Shown here: positions 33,801 through 44,333 of the stretch, piece after piece | Layout of the letters: every line of letters starts with the position of its first letter | Position numbering within the stretch: the first letter of the stretch is position 1 | Assembly: GCA_037893245.1 (NCBI GenBank) | Contig: JBAIAA010000117.1 | Location: forward strand, 1,860,001-1,924,000 | Direction of reading: 5' to 3' | Length of the DNA stretch: 64,000 nt | From: Crossaster papposus | Lineage: Eukaryota; Echinodermata; Asteroidea; Velatida; Solasteridae | Program-made: the position numbers and the translations under genes | The notes under the pieces: generated by a model | Told to the model about the DNA's origin: nothing | Databases searched by the model: none | Seen by the model: the letters and a program-made list of their open reading frames with translations, nothing else

Positions 33801-36800
33801 CGATTCTCGGTCACCTGGGAAGGACATTAACGTGAAGGACGTGTAATACTGGGTTTTGTGGAATTTTCTTTCTTTTTCTGTGAGGCTATTAGGTTTTTTA
33901 ATTCTAATGGAGTGTTTTTGCAAGAAGGTATAGCTCAGAGAAACCGGTGTATGCAGGCATACTTCAAGGAATGATCAGTAAAAATTGTTTGTGTTTTTTT
34001 GATCAATTCTAGAGTTAGCTGCAGTGAATCAGAACTCATTCTATGTGGGAAGGGGAGGGTGTTTATGGGAGTTGTCACAAGTCAGAACTTTTTCTCATCG
34101 TTTTCGTTATTTTTTTGGGAGATGCTGAAGCAGTTCTGCTGCGTGAAGTATCATTGGATTGTAGGTGTGTGGCTGGTCTACAGAGATAGATCTGTATAAT
34201 TTATGATGTGCTGGTATGCCAGCAGTGTGGTTGCGTAACTATCCCGCCCAGAGCGTAATTCTTAATTTAAGGTTTTTTTGCTAGTGATATACGCTTCATG
34301 GGAGGTCAGTTCAGGCCACATTTTTTTCGCGAGAATGCAGTCTGTAGGAATGGGGGGGGGGGGGGGGGGGGGGGGTTTTCTTGTACAAGTTTAAAAAAAA
34401 AACCCTCCGTGCTTTTCGTTATTTTTTTGAGACGCGGAAAATGTTCTGCTGACAAGTATCATATGGATTGTATTTGTGACTGGTCTATACAGAGATAGAT
34501 CTGCCATTATACGTTAACTAGTGGGTATGCTAGAAAGTGGTTGTTTGACTGGTCTCTCCAGAGCGTAGTTCTTAACTCTTTTTTTCCCTATTTTTGTGTA
34601 AGATACGCATCTGGGGGTCAGTTCTAGCCACATTATCTCTGCTAGATGACAGTCAGTGGTTGGAGTTCGTGGACGGGCAAATACATCAAACGTCTGCAGG
34701 CCAATTGGGTTAGACATTCCCTAAATGCGGAAGTTTCAAACCCTGTCTCGGGTTTTGGCGACGCGATGACTGGTTTGTGTATTGCAACAGTGGTCCCTTT
34801 GTTTTTCGTTCACACAGTGATTGATTATTACCGGTGATAATATGCCGTCCCCTCCTTTTCCCCCTTTTTTGGAAGGGGAGCAGGGCATATTTTCTGTGCT
34901 ATATCATGCACTTCATCAGTCACCTTCTTATCATTTTCCCTTCCTTGTTTTTATTTGTGTGTCGGTTTATATGACGCGTGGCAAGGACAAGGGGTGGGGG
35001 GGGGGGGGGGGGGGGGGTTTGAGATCCTTGAGATCCATTTCTTTGATCATTGTTTTGTTCTTTCAATAGTTCCAATAGAATTTGCAGATTCTCCTCATCA
35101 AGATTTTGTTCCTCTTGGTTGGATTGTGGAGATGCTTTAGTCCTAGATCGAACAAGTTCATCTTTTATGTTTTTGTGCCGTTTTTATGCCAGGATGGGTT
35201 GGGTATCAAATATCCTATTCAGATATTCGTTTTCGCTAATCAAGGGCCAGTGTTTGAGGATAGCCCATTTGAGGGCTGGGTGCGCGACATGTGGGTAGTA
35301 TGGTAGGACGAACACCAGTGGGATATTGTTTTTGTTTTTTTCACGCTTAGGGTCCGCGGGAGTCTTGCCCCTTTGAGAAAGGAGGGCTAGGTCTTCGTTT
35401 GTGTATCCGCGCTTTTGAAGTTTGTCTTTGAAGAATTCAACCCTCTCCTCAAAGTCTTTTAAATGGGTACATATACGTTTGTATCTGGTCACTTCGCCCT
35501 TGATTAATCCGCCAAATACCGACTTAGGGTGTGCTGCATCTCGAGCTAGGTACTGAAATGTATCAGTTTTTTTGGTAGCGACTCGAGTATCCAATATCCC
35601 TTCATGTATGAATCGTTCGCCTTTGTAGATAATAAGGTCGAGAAAAGTGACTTGGCGGTGCGAGATCTCAGACGTGAACTTCAGCGTGGGATGAATTTTA
35701 TTAAGTGATTGCACTAGGTCAGCAGCCTGCTTTTCATTTCCGTTAAAGATTATAAGAACATCGTCTCTATATCTCATGTAGCTCACAATTGAGGGATTGT
35801 GAGGGAGGATTTTGTCTTGTTCGTATTTGAATAGGGTTATGTCACAAATCTCCGGACTGCATTCGCTGCCCATGGCTACGCCAATTTTTTGTCTGAAATC
35901 AAACGTGTTTCGACGCGTAATGAGTTCAAGGAGACTTCGCGCGTGGTCTGTCGTGGGCTTGGGTATTGCGTATAGTCTGTCGTCGGCCATTGAAAGTGCG
36001 TCACAAACTGATTCAATTGCCTCATCTTGTGGGCAGTTAGTGTACATGGATACTATATCCAGTGTTATCAATAAGTTATCTTGCTCCAATGTCAGGTTAT
36101 TTAGTTTTTCAAGCACATGCCCAGAATCGCGTGTGTATCTGCTTTGCTGTTTGACAATTGGGAGTAAGAAATAGTCTATGTATTTGGATATGGATTGAGT
36201 TGGTCCTCCGCAACCACTAATGATTGGCCTCCCCACGAACCGTGTTCCTTCTGGTACTTTTTTGTGAACTTTCGGTAGGAGGTAAAGGCAAGGTGTTTTA
36301 ATGTCGTGGTTGCGGGGGTTAAGAAACTCAGACACGTCTTTCGATATGAGTCCGTCCACGTAGAGTTGGCGTATGGCTTGAGAGACTAATTCCGCGGTTT
36401 CATTGGTCAGGTCCATGTTAATTTCTTCATAGTGGGGGCCTGTTAATTATCGTGTCCCTTCACGTATGCAGTCTTGTTTGTTAAGGACGCACACACCGCG
36501 GCCTTTATCGAATTGATGAGTGTATGTTGTGTACACCCTATGGTATCCCTAAGTGGGGCATATGACACATATTGTTTTCTTCGTTAGGTGATAGTCAATA
36601 GGTAAGAGATATAATTACAAGAACATGTGTCGTGGATTTCGAGCTCAAACTTTCTTCTTTTTTTGGAATAGTGTCGTAATAAAAAAGAATGAAATAATAA
36701 AGCAATCTCTAAAAAAAAAAAAATTATATAATAATTTGTCTTTAAGAGTAATGGTAGAAACCGGTGTGTGCAGGCCGATATTAAGAGATATATCCTTTGA

Positions 36801-39800
36801 AGAAGGATAAGAAGGGGGTTTGTGCACGTGTCGGTTGCACTACAATTAACCCCGTATTTCTTTTGTTTTTTGTTTGCTTTGTATTTAATGGGGGAGGTTC
36901 TGCTGAAAAGGGCGCCTTATTAGGATTCCTGATTAAACGTGTGCAACAAGAGTGCCTTCTTTTTAAGATATTTTAAAGGATTGTGTTTAGTAAAGCTGTT
37001 GAAAAATAAAACCTCGTTTGTATAGTTAATGTAACCGATACGGAAGGGCTACTGCACAAATTTAGGACAGGAAAGCAAACTTGTTTTCTTGAAGAAAATA
37101 TATATCTACAATTTTATTGATTTTTATATAATTTGGCAACAGTTGGCACAGTTGCAAACAGTTGCACACATTTGATATGCAAACTGGATATTGCATAGAC
37201 AATTCAATTTACAATATTTCCACCAAATTTGGTATGACATCTATACAAATAAGACCATCGATTTTAACACAACAACCACTATTTAAAACGATGACTGTTA
37301 ATTATCAAAAACGACAACTACTATCCAAAACGACAATCACCACCCAAAACGACAGCCATAAGGTCTATTCATAGAAAAATAGAAAAGGTCAATGTTATGG
37401 GCAATCTCAAGTATTGGCAATTGTACATTTGTATACAAAGGAATGAATTGATTTTTAAAAGATCAATACAATCCAGTTAGTCTCGATAATACAATTCATA
37501 GATATTTTTAAGACAGGCAATTTACTAATACAAATTATTATATTCACAATACAATATCTAAACATTCATAATTTAAGGGTGTGCAAATATGAAACTTGCA
37601 AAGCACCATTGCTTCCGTATGGATTAAAGTTAAGACACAATACCAGTGGGTGAATAAATATATATTTGTTTAAATTGAACATACCTATTCAAGGTGTATT
37701 AAACAACCCTGAAGATGCAACACTAAATGCCTCAACTCCAGAATCCAGTACCCTGTCAAGTTACAACAAGTATCAATAAATATACACATTTGTATCACTA
37801 CTATGTTTTTTAAAAGTATAAAGGTCAAACAATGTCCAAGATATGTTCCTAACGATATACTACCATATGTACAATAGATGTTGCAATCAAAATGCAGTGC
37901 AGTGTGTCCAAACATTCCCAGATGTGCATTTTGAATTTATTAAGCAATGTGAGGATGGAGGTTACTAACCCCAAAATATAAGGTGCGATATACTCGTAGG
38001 ATAATTTATCCAGAGTACACAACCTGGTGCATCAATTTAAGATAATTTAATAAGGTATACTATACTCTAGGATAATTTGTCCCGAGTAGACAACTTAGTG
38101 CATCAAATGCAAAAGGAATTAATAAAGGAATTTCACACAAAAACAAATGCAAGTTATAACACTTACCGACCTAAGCGGCCCCACACCTCACATGCCTCCA
38201 AGAAGACGTGAAACTTGTCCTAATATTTTTAATGTGTGCACCAACGTTTGCAAAGTGTGTTGGCAAATACGTCAACGAAAGTACATGTATAATTGGCATA
38301 TGCAAAGCAAAGGCATGTGCTGCGTTGCTGGCTCAGCTACAGAGTGACTCTATAAGACCACGCGTCCAACAAGAAAACTAAGTGGAATGCAAGGAATTTA
38401 TCAAAATAAAACCCGAGCATAGTCATTCTAAAATCAGCTGACTACTAGCGCACAGCATGCCATATGTAAATTGATTACTATAGGGCGCCGCCAGGCGACT
38501 CAGTTATACAATAATAATTTAAATTGGTGGCGCTATTTACAGTGCAAACAAAATAATCTACAAGTACCAGGCAGCGTAACAGTCTGGCTGGTTACATTAA
38601 GGTTAAATTGTGTTTCCAGATGTGTGGAGTGAGGAATAGCTATATTCGTTTCTTGTGAGTTTAGGGAATAGGGCTACACCAAATATTAATACTGTTTTTG
38701 TCAAGGTAAGGAAACTGAAAAGAAGGTAACATATTGGGTCGAGAGTAAAGAAAGATAATCTCCCCTAGCGATAAGAGAATAACTTTTCCAAACATATAAT
38801 ACGACAGGAAGGATAAAAACAATTTTTGAATTGGCAAATTGAAGCCCACCTCCAAATTGTAGGTGCAAATAATAAAACAAATACATAAAATGGTACACTG
38901 AATCTTTCTAAATGAATTATTCATCAAATCACTAATAATTATGTTGTAATTAGTCTTAAATAGTGATAATTAGTTATAAGCATCAGTCTACTTTGACTTT
39001 AAAGTAAAACATACATAACTCGAACCCTATCAATAATTAATATAGGGCTGAATACAGCACTCAACTGAAAAAAAATCGCCACATAATTTAAAAAAAGATT
39101 TTATATGCAAATTAGGCACCAAATTAGATTTATGCAAATTAGGTACCCTTCCAAGATAATTTTCAGGTGTCACTCCTTCTAAATATCTTCTCTAGGACCA
39201 AAAGAATATATCTACCAAGTTTGGTGCTTTGGGCCAGTCGGTCACGATCTCGTCAAAATTTGGACCTAAGCAACCTGACTATTATGCAAATCAACAGAAG
39301 ACGACCAAACGCATGGTCCATGTTTTTTGTGTACGCATGTGATAACCCTGAAAACTGTTACATCGTAGACGTTCCATCTTTAGTGCGTGCCAAGTTAAAG
39401 AAATTATTCCCGATAAAGTTATGCCGCCTCGCGCTTGTTGAACACAAAAATATATAGGGCCTAGTGTTGGACACAGACGCACTAAAGTATTCATTGTTCC
39501 ACTCGCAATATAATAAATATATACATACTATTTACATGTTTTTTAAATATATATTGACAGGTAGTGCAAGATAATAGTCACCCTTGGCCCCTAGAGTTGC
39601 TACAGGCACACCACACAATAGTCGCCCCTTCAGACCTGTCCTATCTTCAGCAAATTGAAGAAAATGTGATCCAAGATTGTCCACAGGTAGGTAACCGGCA
39701 AAACAAGTACTGTGTAATAAATTAACCCACAAGCTCGAGTGGAACATGAAATAATGTAGTGCATCCAAGTTCCACATACAATGAGGCCAAAGGCTAGGAG

Positions 39801-40680
39801 GTGTGTGGGACACTACATTTTACATTAGGCCTAGGCAACCAATAACCAAAGCCGAAACATGTTTCTCGTCACAGTCGCTAAAACAGGCCCCAAGTCATAA
39901 ACACGTTTCCAGTGCAGTGGTGTCACATGAAATTTACAATCATTACAATCATTGACAATCCTCACGTAGGCATGCGCAATACCATCGAGTTAGTTTGTTT
40001 ATGTTCCTAAATTCAGAACCCACTCGATCGCCACCGCTGCATCTGCCCGACATGTCAAATATGAGTTGTTTAAGTCGTCTTACTCTATTGTATAGCTAAA
40101 TGGGTGTTTTGAAAAACAAAGTGCAATTGTTCAACAATGTTTGACTTGGGTTGACTTTTGGACCGAAAAGATTAGAATTTCGGCTCGGGTCATTCATTAT
40201 CAGCGTCCAGACTCCAAACCGGTATTAAACATACTGTTTAAAATCAGCCAATCACACTTGTTTCCCTTACTGATGCCTCAGAATTCTGTCTTCATCATAT
40301 TAAGCTTGCCGTTGGCACACAAAGTCGACGAAAAGCAGTAAAACATGTTGATGACTACTCGTCCATGAAAGAAGGCATGATGGTGGCCGTATTCGTCAAG
40401 GAGGTACCAAGAAGACCGCAGATTGGTTGTATAGTCTCCACTGAAGACAAGTGGATACAGATCCATTGGTACACAGGTCAATGGAACGGACCACAAAAAC
40501 CGAGCTATACTGGTGCAGGCAAACATAGGAAACCCGTGACAGAATGGCTGGATGAGAAGACAGCACTTCTGTGGGACTTCCATCTGACAGAAAAGACTGG
40601 GGCTCTACCTAAAGCAACGAAAACAATAATACGTGAAAGGTATGAAGAGATCGACATAGTGTTGGCACAAGAAACATGAA
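27813..40680 (+). CDS. DUF7869-like multi-exon protein (putative transposase-type fold)
   Basis: Eleven exons in consistent phase: 27813-28038, 28660-28781, 31049-31218, 31554-31708, 31978-32061, 32217-32322, 32447-32724, 32962-33123, 39561-39686 and 40305-40680 are well supported, and at least one 5' exon is missing. Key blocks are KCSICTTLKEER (zinc-like), LIIDGMDQSKTNLP, THITGVLFH, MDNCFRENKNRYLL, VGHTHEDVDQFFSRI and a C-terminal EGMMVAVFVKEVP...QIHWYTGQW that resembles a small chromo/BAH-like barrel. The DGMDQ, DNC..ENKN and GHTHEDVDQ blocks are conserved in DUF7869-type proteins of many invertebrates, plants and oomycetes. I read their acidic residues as a possible RNase H-like triad, which is inference. 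The 6.4-kb intron after 33123 holds a Penelope-like element. No stop or frameshift was seen in the exons, so the gene could be functional. Its 5' neighbour on the other strand is the methyltransferase gene. Confidence 0.72.
28305..28638 (-). mobile_element. TTAA-flanked MITE, copy 2 (inverted)
   Basis: This is the reverse-complement relative of the element at 5080: TTAA at 28301-28304 and 28639-28642, ends AGTTAGGATACACCATT and GGTGTATCCTACTT, and the same internal TTTTCGCGATCGCCGTC. The right end is only about 17 bp from the AG that starts the next exon at 28660, so the element may supply part of that 3' splice site. Confidence 0.75.
28897..28968. repeat. 72-nt hairpin in intron
   Basis: CTGCTGTGGTGTGGGATATG and the following ACATTTTGAACACC pair almost perfectly with GGTGTTTTAAAATGT and CATATCCCACACCACAGCAG across a CGAT loop. 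The arms are about 34 bp. It has precursor-microRNA size but could simply be a tiny foldback transposon. Confidence 0.7.
28970..31048 (+). other. Intron sequence with short duplications
   Basis: This intron of the DUF7869-like gene has no exon I can support. A block ATGGAGTAGAGGGAGGTATT followed by TATAAACATTG is duplicated at about 30125 and 30212. G-runs occur at about 30580, 30650 and 30770-30800. Confidence 0.5.
31281..31404. repeat. 23-bp tandem repeat
   Basis: GTTTTACCATTCCTTCCTCC plus ATG is repeated just over five times. It lies in an intron directly after the exon ending at 31218. Open frames across it are artefacts of the repeat. Confidence 0.9.
33393..33535 (+). repeat. Dispersed repeat, left member of inverted pair
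   Basis: It contains GTCAGGTAGCTTAGGGATGG, GACCGGCTGGCCCAAAGCAC, CAAATTTGGTAGGTACCTTC and AAGGTACCTAATTTGCATAA. The reverse-complement partner is at 39131-39280. Both lie in the same large intron, on either side of the Penelope-like element. Confidence 0.75.
34020..36545 (-). mobile_element. Penelope-like element, decayed
   Basis: The region holds a Penelope-type reverse transcriptase on the minus strand plus two diverged tandem copies of a roughly 320-bp sequence (about 34020-34340 and 34345-34660, sharing TTTTCGTTATTTTTTTG and CAGAGATAGATCTG), reminiscent of the tandem arrangements common in this class. AGAAACCGGTGT.TGCAGGC also appears near 33940 and 36757, which may mark the ends. G-runs at 34352-34373 and 34996-35018 interrupt it. 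The GIY-YIG endonuclease usually found downstream of the RT is not visible. It is intronic and antisense to the DUF7869-like gene. Confidence 0.75.
35184..36416 (-). CDS. Penelope-type reverse transcriptase fragment
   Basis: This 410-residue frame contains YLLPKVHKKVPEGTRFVGRP, then TLDIVSMYTNCP, GVAMGSECSPEI, the catalytic MRYRDDVLII and VTFLDLIIY, which are diagnostic of Penelope-like elements. Upstream, HQFDKGRGVCVLNKQDCIRE lies in the same frame but is cut off by a TAA at 36447-36449. Downstream, the conserved basic segment KRHKNIKDELVRSR follows a TAA at 35184-35186. Both stops fall in otherwise conserved sequence, so this is a pseudogene with an internally intact RT core. Such RTs copy RNA at nicked DNA and are related to telomerase reverse transcriptases. 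The N-terminal part further upstream is degraded. Confidence 0.88.
   Translation of the reverse strand: MDLTNETAELVSQAIRQLYVDGLISKDVSEFLNPRNHDIKTPCLYLLPKVHKKVPEGTRFVGRPIISGCGGPTQSISKYIDYFLLPIVKQQSRYTRDSGHVLEKLNNLTLEQDNLLITLDIVSMYTNCPQDEAIESVCDALSMADDRLYAIPKPTTDHARSLLELITRRNTFDFRQKIGVAMGSECSPEICDITLFKYEQDKILPHNPSIVSYMRYRDDVLIIFNGNEKQAADLVQSLNKIHPTLKFTSEISHRQVTFLDLIIYKGERFIHEGILDTRVATKKTDTFQYLARDAAHPKSVFGGLIKGEVTRYKRICTHLKDFEERVEFFKDKLQKRGYTNEDLALLSQRGKTPADPKREKNKNNIPLVFVLPYYPHVAHPALKWAILKHWPLISENEYLNRIFDTQPILA
36960..39110 (+). other. AT-rich intron sequence
   Basis: I see no gene. A segment of about 75 bp (GATATACTCGTAGGATAATT..CAGAGTACACAACCTGGTGCA) is duplicated with changes at about 37985 and 38060. 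Confidence 0.45.
39131..39280 (-). repeat. Dispersed repeat, right member of inverted pair
   Basis: This is the reverse-complement relative of 33393-33535, containing ATGCAAATTAGGTACCCTTC, CCAAGTTTGGTGCTTTGGGC and GTCACGATCTCG. It is diverged, perhaps one base in five. Confidence 0.7.
40180..40270. mobile_element. Foldback element, diverged copy C
   Basis: CGGCTCGGGT, ATTATCAGCGTCCAGACTCC and CCGGTATTAAACATACTGTT match one arm of the element at 23744. It sits just upstream of the last exon of the DUF7869-like gene. Confidence 0.55.
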
Positions 40681-41679
40681 ATGTGAACGATGTCCACCCC
40701 AACACCTGCACATTCTACATTGAAACTAAAAAGCAGATTCAAATGTCTCATTCACTTTGGTGCTAATTCTTGAATTTCGTTTTGGAGGTGCATGTATTTC
40801 ATTTACCCAATTGACGAAATCATATTGTTACGCATTTCTTTTTCGCTTTGAAAACCTGAAAATCATTCATGTCCGAGGATTTGGATGGGTCGGTAAATAA
40901 AACCCTTTTTGGCTTAGCCTAATACAAAGTAACATTGAGAGTGGGCATGCTGTCACAAATATTGGAATTCCGTAAAATACTGAATACACACTAAATGTAG
41001 AAGTTCTGTGGTGAAACTAGTGACCATATACCTTTGGGATCACAACACTGTATTCTTTAATAATATTTGTTTTACCAAGCAGAATATGTGGGTGGGGTGT
41101 TATTATTATACAACAAATATTTAATGCTTTATCCCTTCGTAATCCATGGAGTATTCTATTTTCGTCTCGGGAAAATAGAATAATATTTAGGTAGAAACCT
41201 TAAAGCACACCCCCCCCCCCCTTTTTTTTACATCAAAGGGCTGAGGTGTGGCTTTATTTGTTGGCCTAACTCTGCTCATCATGAGCAGTTCATATGCATG
41301 CACACCGTAGGACTATAAGTATGAGGAAGGGTACTTTCCCGCCATTAGTATAATACATTTAGGCAGTATATGCCATGGAGGAATAATTCCTCCATGATTA
41401 GGCCTACTAATCTTGAGTCGAGTTGTCCCGTTGGTCGAGTTGTCCCGTTGGTCGAGTTGTCCAAGCTCCACTAAAAAAGTATTAAGTCCTATTCTGTGCA
41501 AAATAACGCAGCACATGTATCTAGTCTTGGTTGCAAGACGTCCTAATCGCGCGTAGGCCGCCAATGCAGGCTTCATAAAGTACACCGTAGACCACGCCAT
41601 GACATTCGAATAAGACGCCTTTATACCCAGCATGAAATGAGACAAAGGGACTCTCCCCTTAGTTACCGATTATACACAC
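40681..41679. other. Intergenic DNA with a 17-bp triplication
   Basis: No gene is supported. GTCGAGTTGTCCCGTTG is repeated nearly three times at 41417-41462. A C-run occurs at about 41211, and GGAGGAATAATTCCTCC forms a small palindrome near 41376, similar to one near 49004. Confidence 0.5.
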
Positions 41680-42309
41680 TGTTCTGGCCTCTAGACTGTT
41701 GGCCCACCGATTTCTTATCTGGCGCCCTCTTGTGTTGATTTATACGCATCGTTTGCAATCCATGTGATTCACGTTAGTTTACATTTTTGTCAGTAGTGGA
41801 AGTTGCATTGTTATTGCTTGTTGTTGCCCCTCTCGAAGCACAATCTGTAAGTTTCACCTTTTCTGTATTTTCTAAATATGTCTTATATGTTGCTAGCTCG
41901 GTGATTGTCTTCCTTGAGTCTGGTTTATTATCGAAATTGGGGTTTTCATGTCGTATCTTTGCTTGACCTCACATGTACTTTTTCGTGTGCATATTTACAC
42001 GTGTTTACAGTAGTGTCATGTCTGGGTTATCGTGCACTTCATTACGGTTCTTGTAAGGATATTCTGGAGCTCGTCATTATATATTTGCCGTCCATTTTGG
42101 ATACTGTATTCGCTATTTGCTCCCAGTTTGTATCGTAGTTTATTCTTATATAAACTCTGTATTCCCTGTATCTGTTTATTTATAGTTTCACACTGTTTCC
42201 ATTAAAACGGTCGACTTGAACTTCAATTTCTCTATGTCTGCCTTACTTTGGGACCCGTGTTTAACCCGCTGCATAGCTACATTACTTAACATGTAGTGAG
42301 AGCAGAAGA
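41680..42309 (+). repeat. BEL/Pao 5' LTR
   Basis: It starts TGTTCTGGCCTCTAGACTG and ends GAGAGCAGAAGA, identical in length to the 3' copy. It starts with TG but does not end in the usual CA; the boundary is fixed by the CACAC duplication. Confidence 0.95.
42147..42153 (+). promoter_or_regulatory. TATA box in 5' LTR
   Basis: TATATAA in the last quarter of the LTR is a plausible core promoter for the element; the 3' LTR has the same word at 48684-48690. Confidence 0.5.
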
Positions 42310-42377
42310 GTGAAAAGATTAACGCCACCCCAAGAGGATCCACATCGTCTGGTATCCTGCAGCAACACTGTTTAACA

Positions 42378-44333
42378 ATGTCAGCTTCTCCAAGGTCCGG
42401 TGCTTCACAGTACGGACCCCCATCTCTATCTTCACGACACTCAGTCCGGTCAAACGTCAGCTTGGCTGCAGCAGAAGCCCGCGCTAAAGCAGAGGCCGCA
42501 CGCACGAGAGCTGACTACACCAAGCGTCAGATCGAGATAAAGGTGGAACGCGCGCGGCTTAATGCCGTGTTGACTGCCTTGCAGGAAGAAGGTGAAGCTG
42601 AATCTGCATTAGCTGCTGCCAAGGCATTGGAGAAAGCTGCAGACACTGAAGCAACTAAGGACAGACCAAGCATCACAGGTTCCCCTGTCCTTCCAGCTGA
42701 ACCTGTACAACGCACAGAAGAGTACGTTAAGACGCATTTTGATCAGTATCAAGACCAACCTACCAATCAAACTGATCCGAAGAACAACCCTATTGATAAT
42801 GGGCAATCACATCAAGACCCCTTACCTCCACAAACTCCCCAGAATCCTTTCATCGGGTATGCAACACAACCTCCGGCTACCCAGCCAACTCCTTTTTCAC
42901 ACATCCCACACTATATGGGTACTGATGTGGCCGATCGTCGATATGGTGACAACTGTTGGTCAACCCAAAACCTCCCCGGCCATTCAGACGTCTCTGATCT
43001 CACAGCACACCTCGCTCGTCGAGACCTTCTTTCAGCAGGACTCAAGGTTTTCGACAACTGCCCAGAGAATTATCTGTCTTGGAAGGCCAGTTACCGTAAT
43101 GTCACGCAAGGACTAAACTTCAAACCCAGTGAGGAACTGGATCTACTTACCAGGTGGCTTGGTGGAGAGTCACAGCAGCACGCTATGAGGATCAGAGCAG
43201 TCCACCTAACCAACCCATTGGACGGCCTGAACATGGTGTGGAAGAGGCTGAACAAGAAATACGGGTCTCCAGAGGCCATTGAGATGTCTCTCTTCTCACG
43301 TGTGGAGAATTTTCCAAAAGTTGCGAATAGGGACTATCAGAAACTGCAGGAGCTTGCAGATCTCCTCACAGAGGTGAACGCAGCAAAGCTTGAAGGCATA
43401 CTACCTGGACTTAGCTTCTTGGACACTGCCAGAGGAACAAATCCAATTGTTGAAAAGCTCCCTCACTATCTTCAGGATAAGTGGGTGACCAAGGGATCTA
43501 CGTACAAGAAGGCACATGGTGTCCCCTTCCCCCCCCCCCCCTTTACATACTTCGTAGACTTCGTAGACTCGGAGGCTGAAATGCGGACTGATCCAAGCTT
43601 TGCACCCAGTGTAAAGACCTCTCCAGACCAGCAGGCTTCACCAAACCGGTTTAAGCCTAGACCCTCAATCTCCGTCCACAAAACCGAGGTGGGGAAACCC
43701 ACAGCTTCTTCGTCTGACTCCAAAAGACAGCTAGACCCAGATAAACAGTGCCCTATGCATAACAAACCTCACTCCTTGAGAAAATGTCGAGGGTTCAGAA
43801 GAAAGCCACTAGAGGAGAGGAAGGCCTTTCTGAAGGAGCATGCCATATGCTACAGGTGCTGTGCTTCTACTACCCACATGGCTAAAGAATGCAACATTCG
43901 CACACGCTGCATTGAGTGTGACAGTGATTGTCATGTGTATGCACTTCATGATGGGCCACCACCTTGGACGGAAAACAATTTTACGCCTTTGGAGAACCAC
44001 GGCGAGGAGCAAACTCGTACAAAGCCCCCTGTCGCCACCACAACTTGCACGGAGGTTTGCGGAAAGGCTCTTCTGGGAAAATCATGCTCAAAGATATGTC
44101 TAGCCAGCGTATACCCAGAAAGGCAACCTGAAAAGATGAAAAAGGTGTACGTGATGTTAGATGACCAAAGCACCTTCTTTGACATGTTTAACGTCCATGG
44201 AGACACATCCCCCTATGTACTCCGTACATGTTCTGGGACGTCAGGCGCCAATAGAAAGGCGAGCCAGCGGCTTCATAATTCAGTCGGCAGATGGAGAAGT
44301 CCAGTTGTTCTTACCACCACTCATAGAATGTGA
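42378..44333 (+). CDS. BEL/Pao gag with zinc knuckles and start of protease
   Basis: The 651-residue frame opens with an alanine/arginine-rich helical segment (about residues 30-100), then a gag-type DUF1759 region including DLTAHLARRDLLSAGLKVFD and WLGGESQQHAMR. Cysteine/histidine knuckles follow: CPMHNKPHSLRKCRGF and CYRCCASTTHMAKEC. The protease region starts at VYVMLDDQS. The segment after DDQS looks shorter than in relatives, suggesting a small in-frame deletion at the active-site loop. The frame ends shortly after, where pol continues in the +1 frame. A run of C's at about 43530 encodes a proline tract. Confidence 0.88.
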   Translation: MSASPRSGASQYGPPSLSSRHSVRSNVSLAAAEARAKAEAARTRADYTKRQIEIKVERARLNAVLTALQEEGEAESALAAAKALEKAADTEATKDRPSITGSPVLPAEPVQRTEEYVKTHFDQYQDQPTNQTDPKNNPIDNGQSHQDPLPPQTPQNPFIGYATQPPATQPTPFSHIPHYMGTDVADRRYGDNCWSTQNLPGHSDVSDLTAHLARRDLLSAGLKVFDNCPENYLSWKASYRNVTQGLNFKPSEELDLLTRWLGGESQQHAMRIRAVHLTNPLDGLNMVWKRLNKKYGSPEAIEMSLFSRVENFPKVANRDYQKLQELADLLTEVNAAKLEGILPGLSFLDTARGTNPIVEKLPHYLQDKWVTKGSTYKKAHGVPFPPPPFTYFVDFVDSEAEMRTDPSFAPSVKTSPDQQASPNRFKPRPSISVHKTEVGKPTASSSDSKRQLDPDKQCPMHNKPHSLRKCRGFRRKPLEERKAFLKEHAICYRCCASTTHMAKECNIRTRCIECDSDCHVYALHDGPPPWTENNFTPLENHGEEQTRTKPPVATTTCTEVCGKALLGKSCSKICLASVYPERQPEKMKKVYVMLDDQSTFFDMFNVHGDTSPYVLRTCSGTSGANRKASQRLHNSVGRWRSPVVLTTTHRM

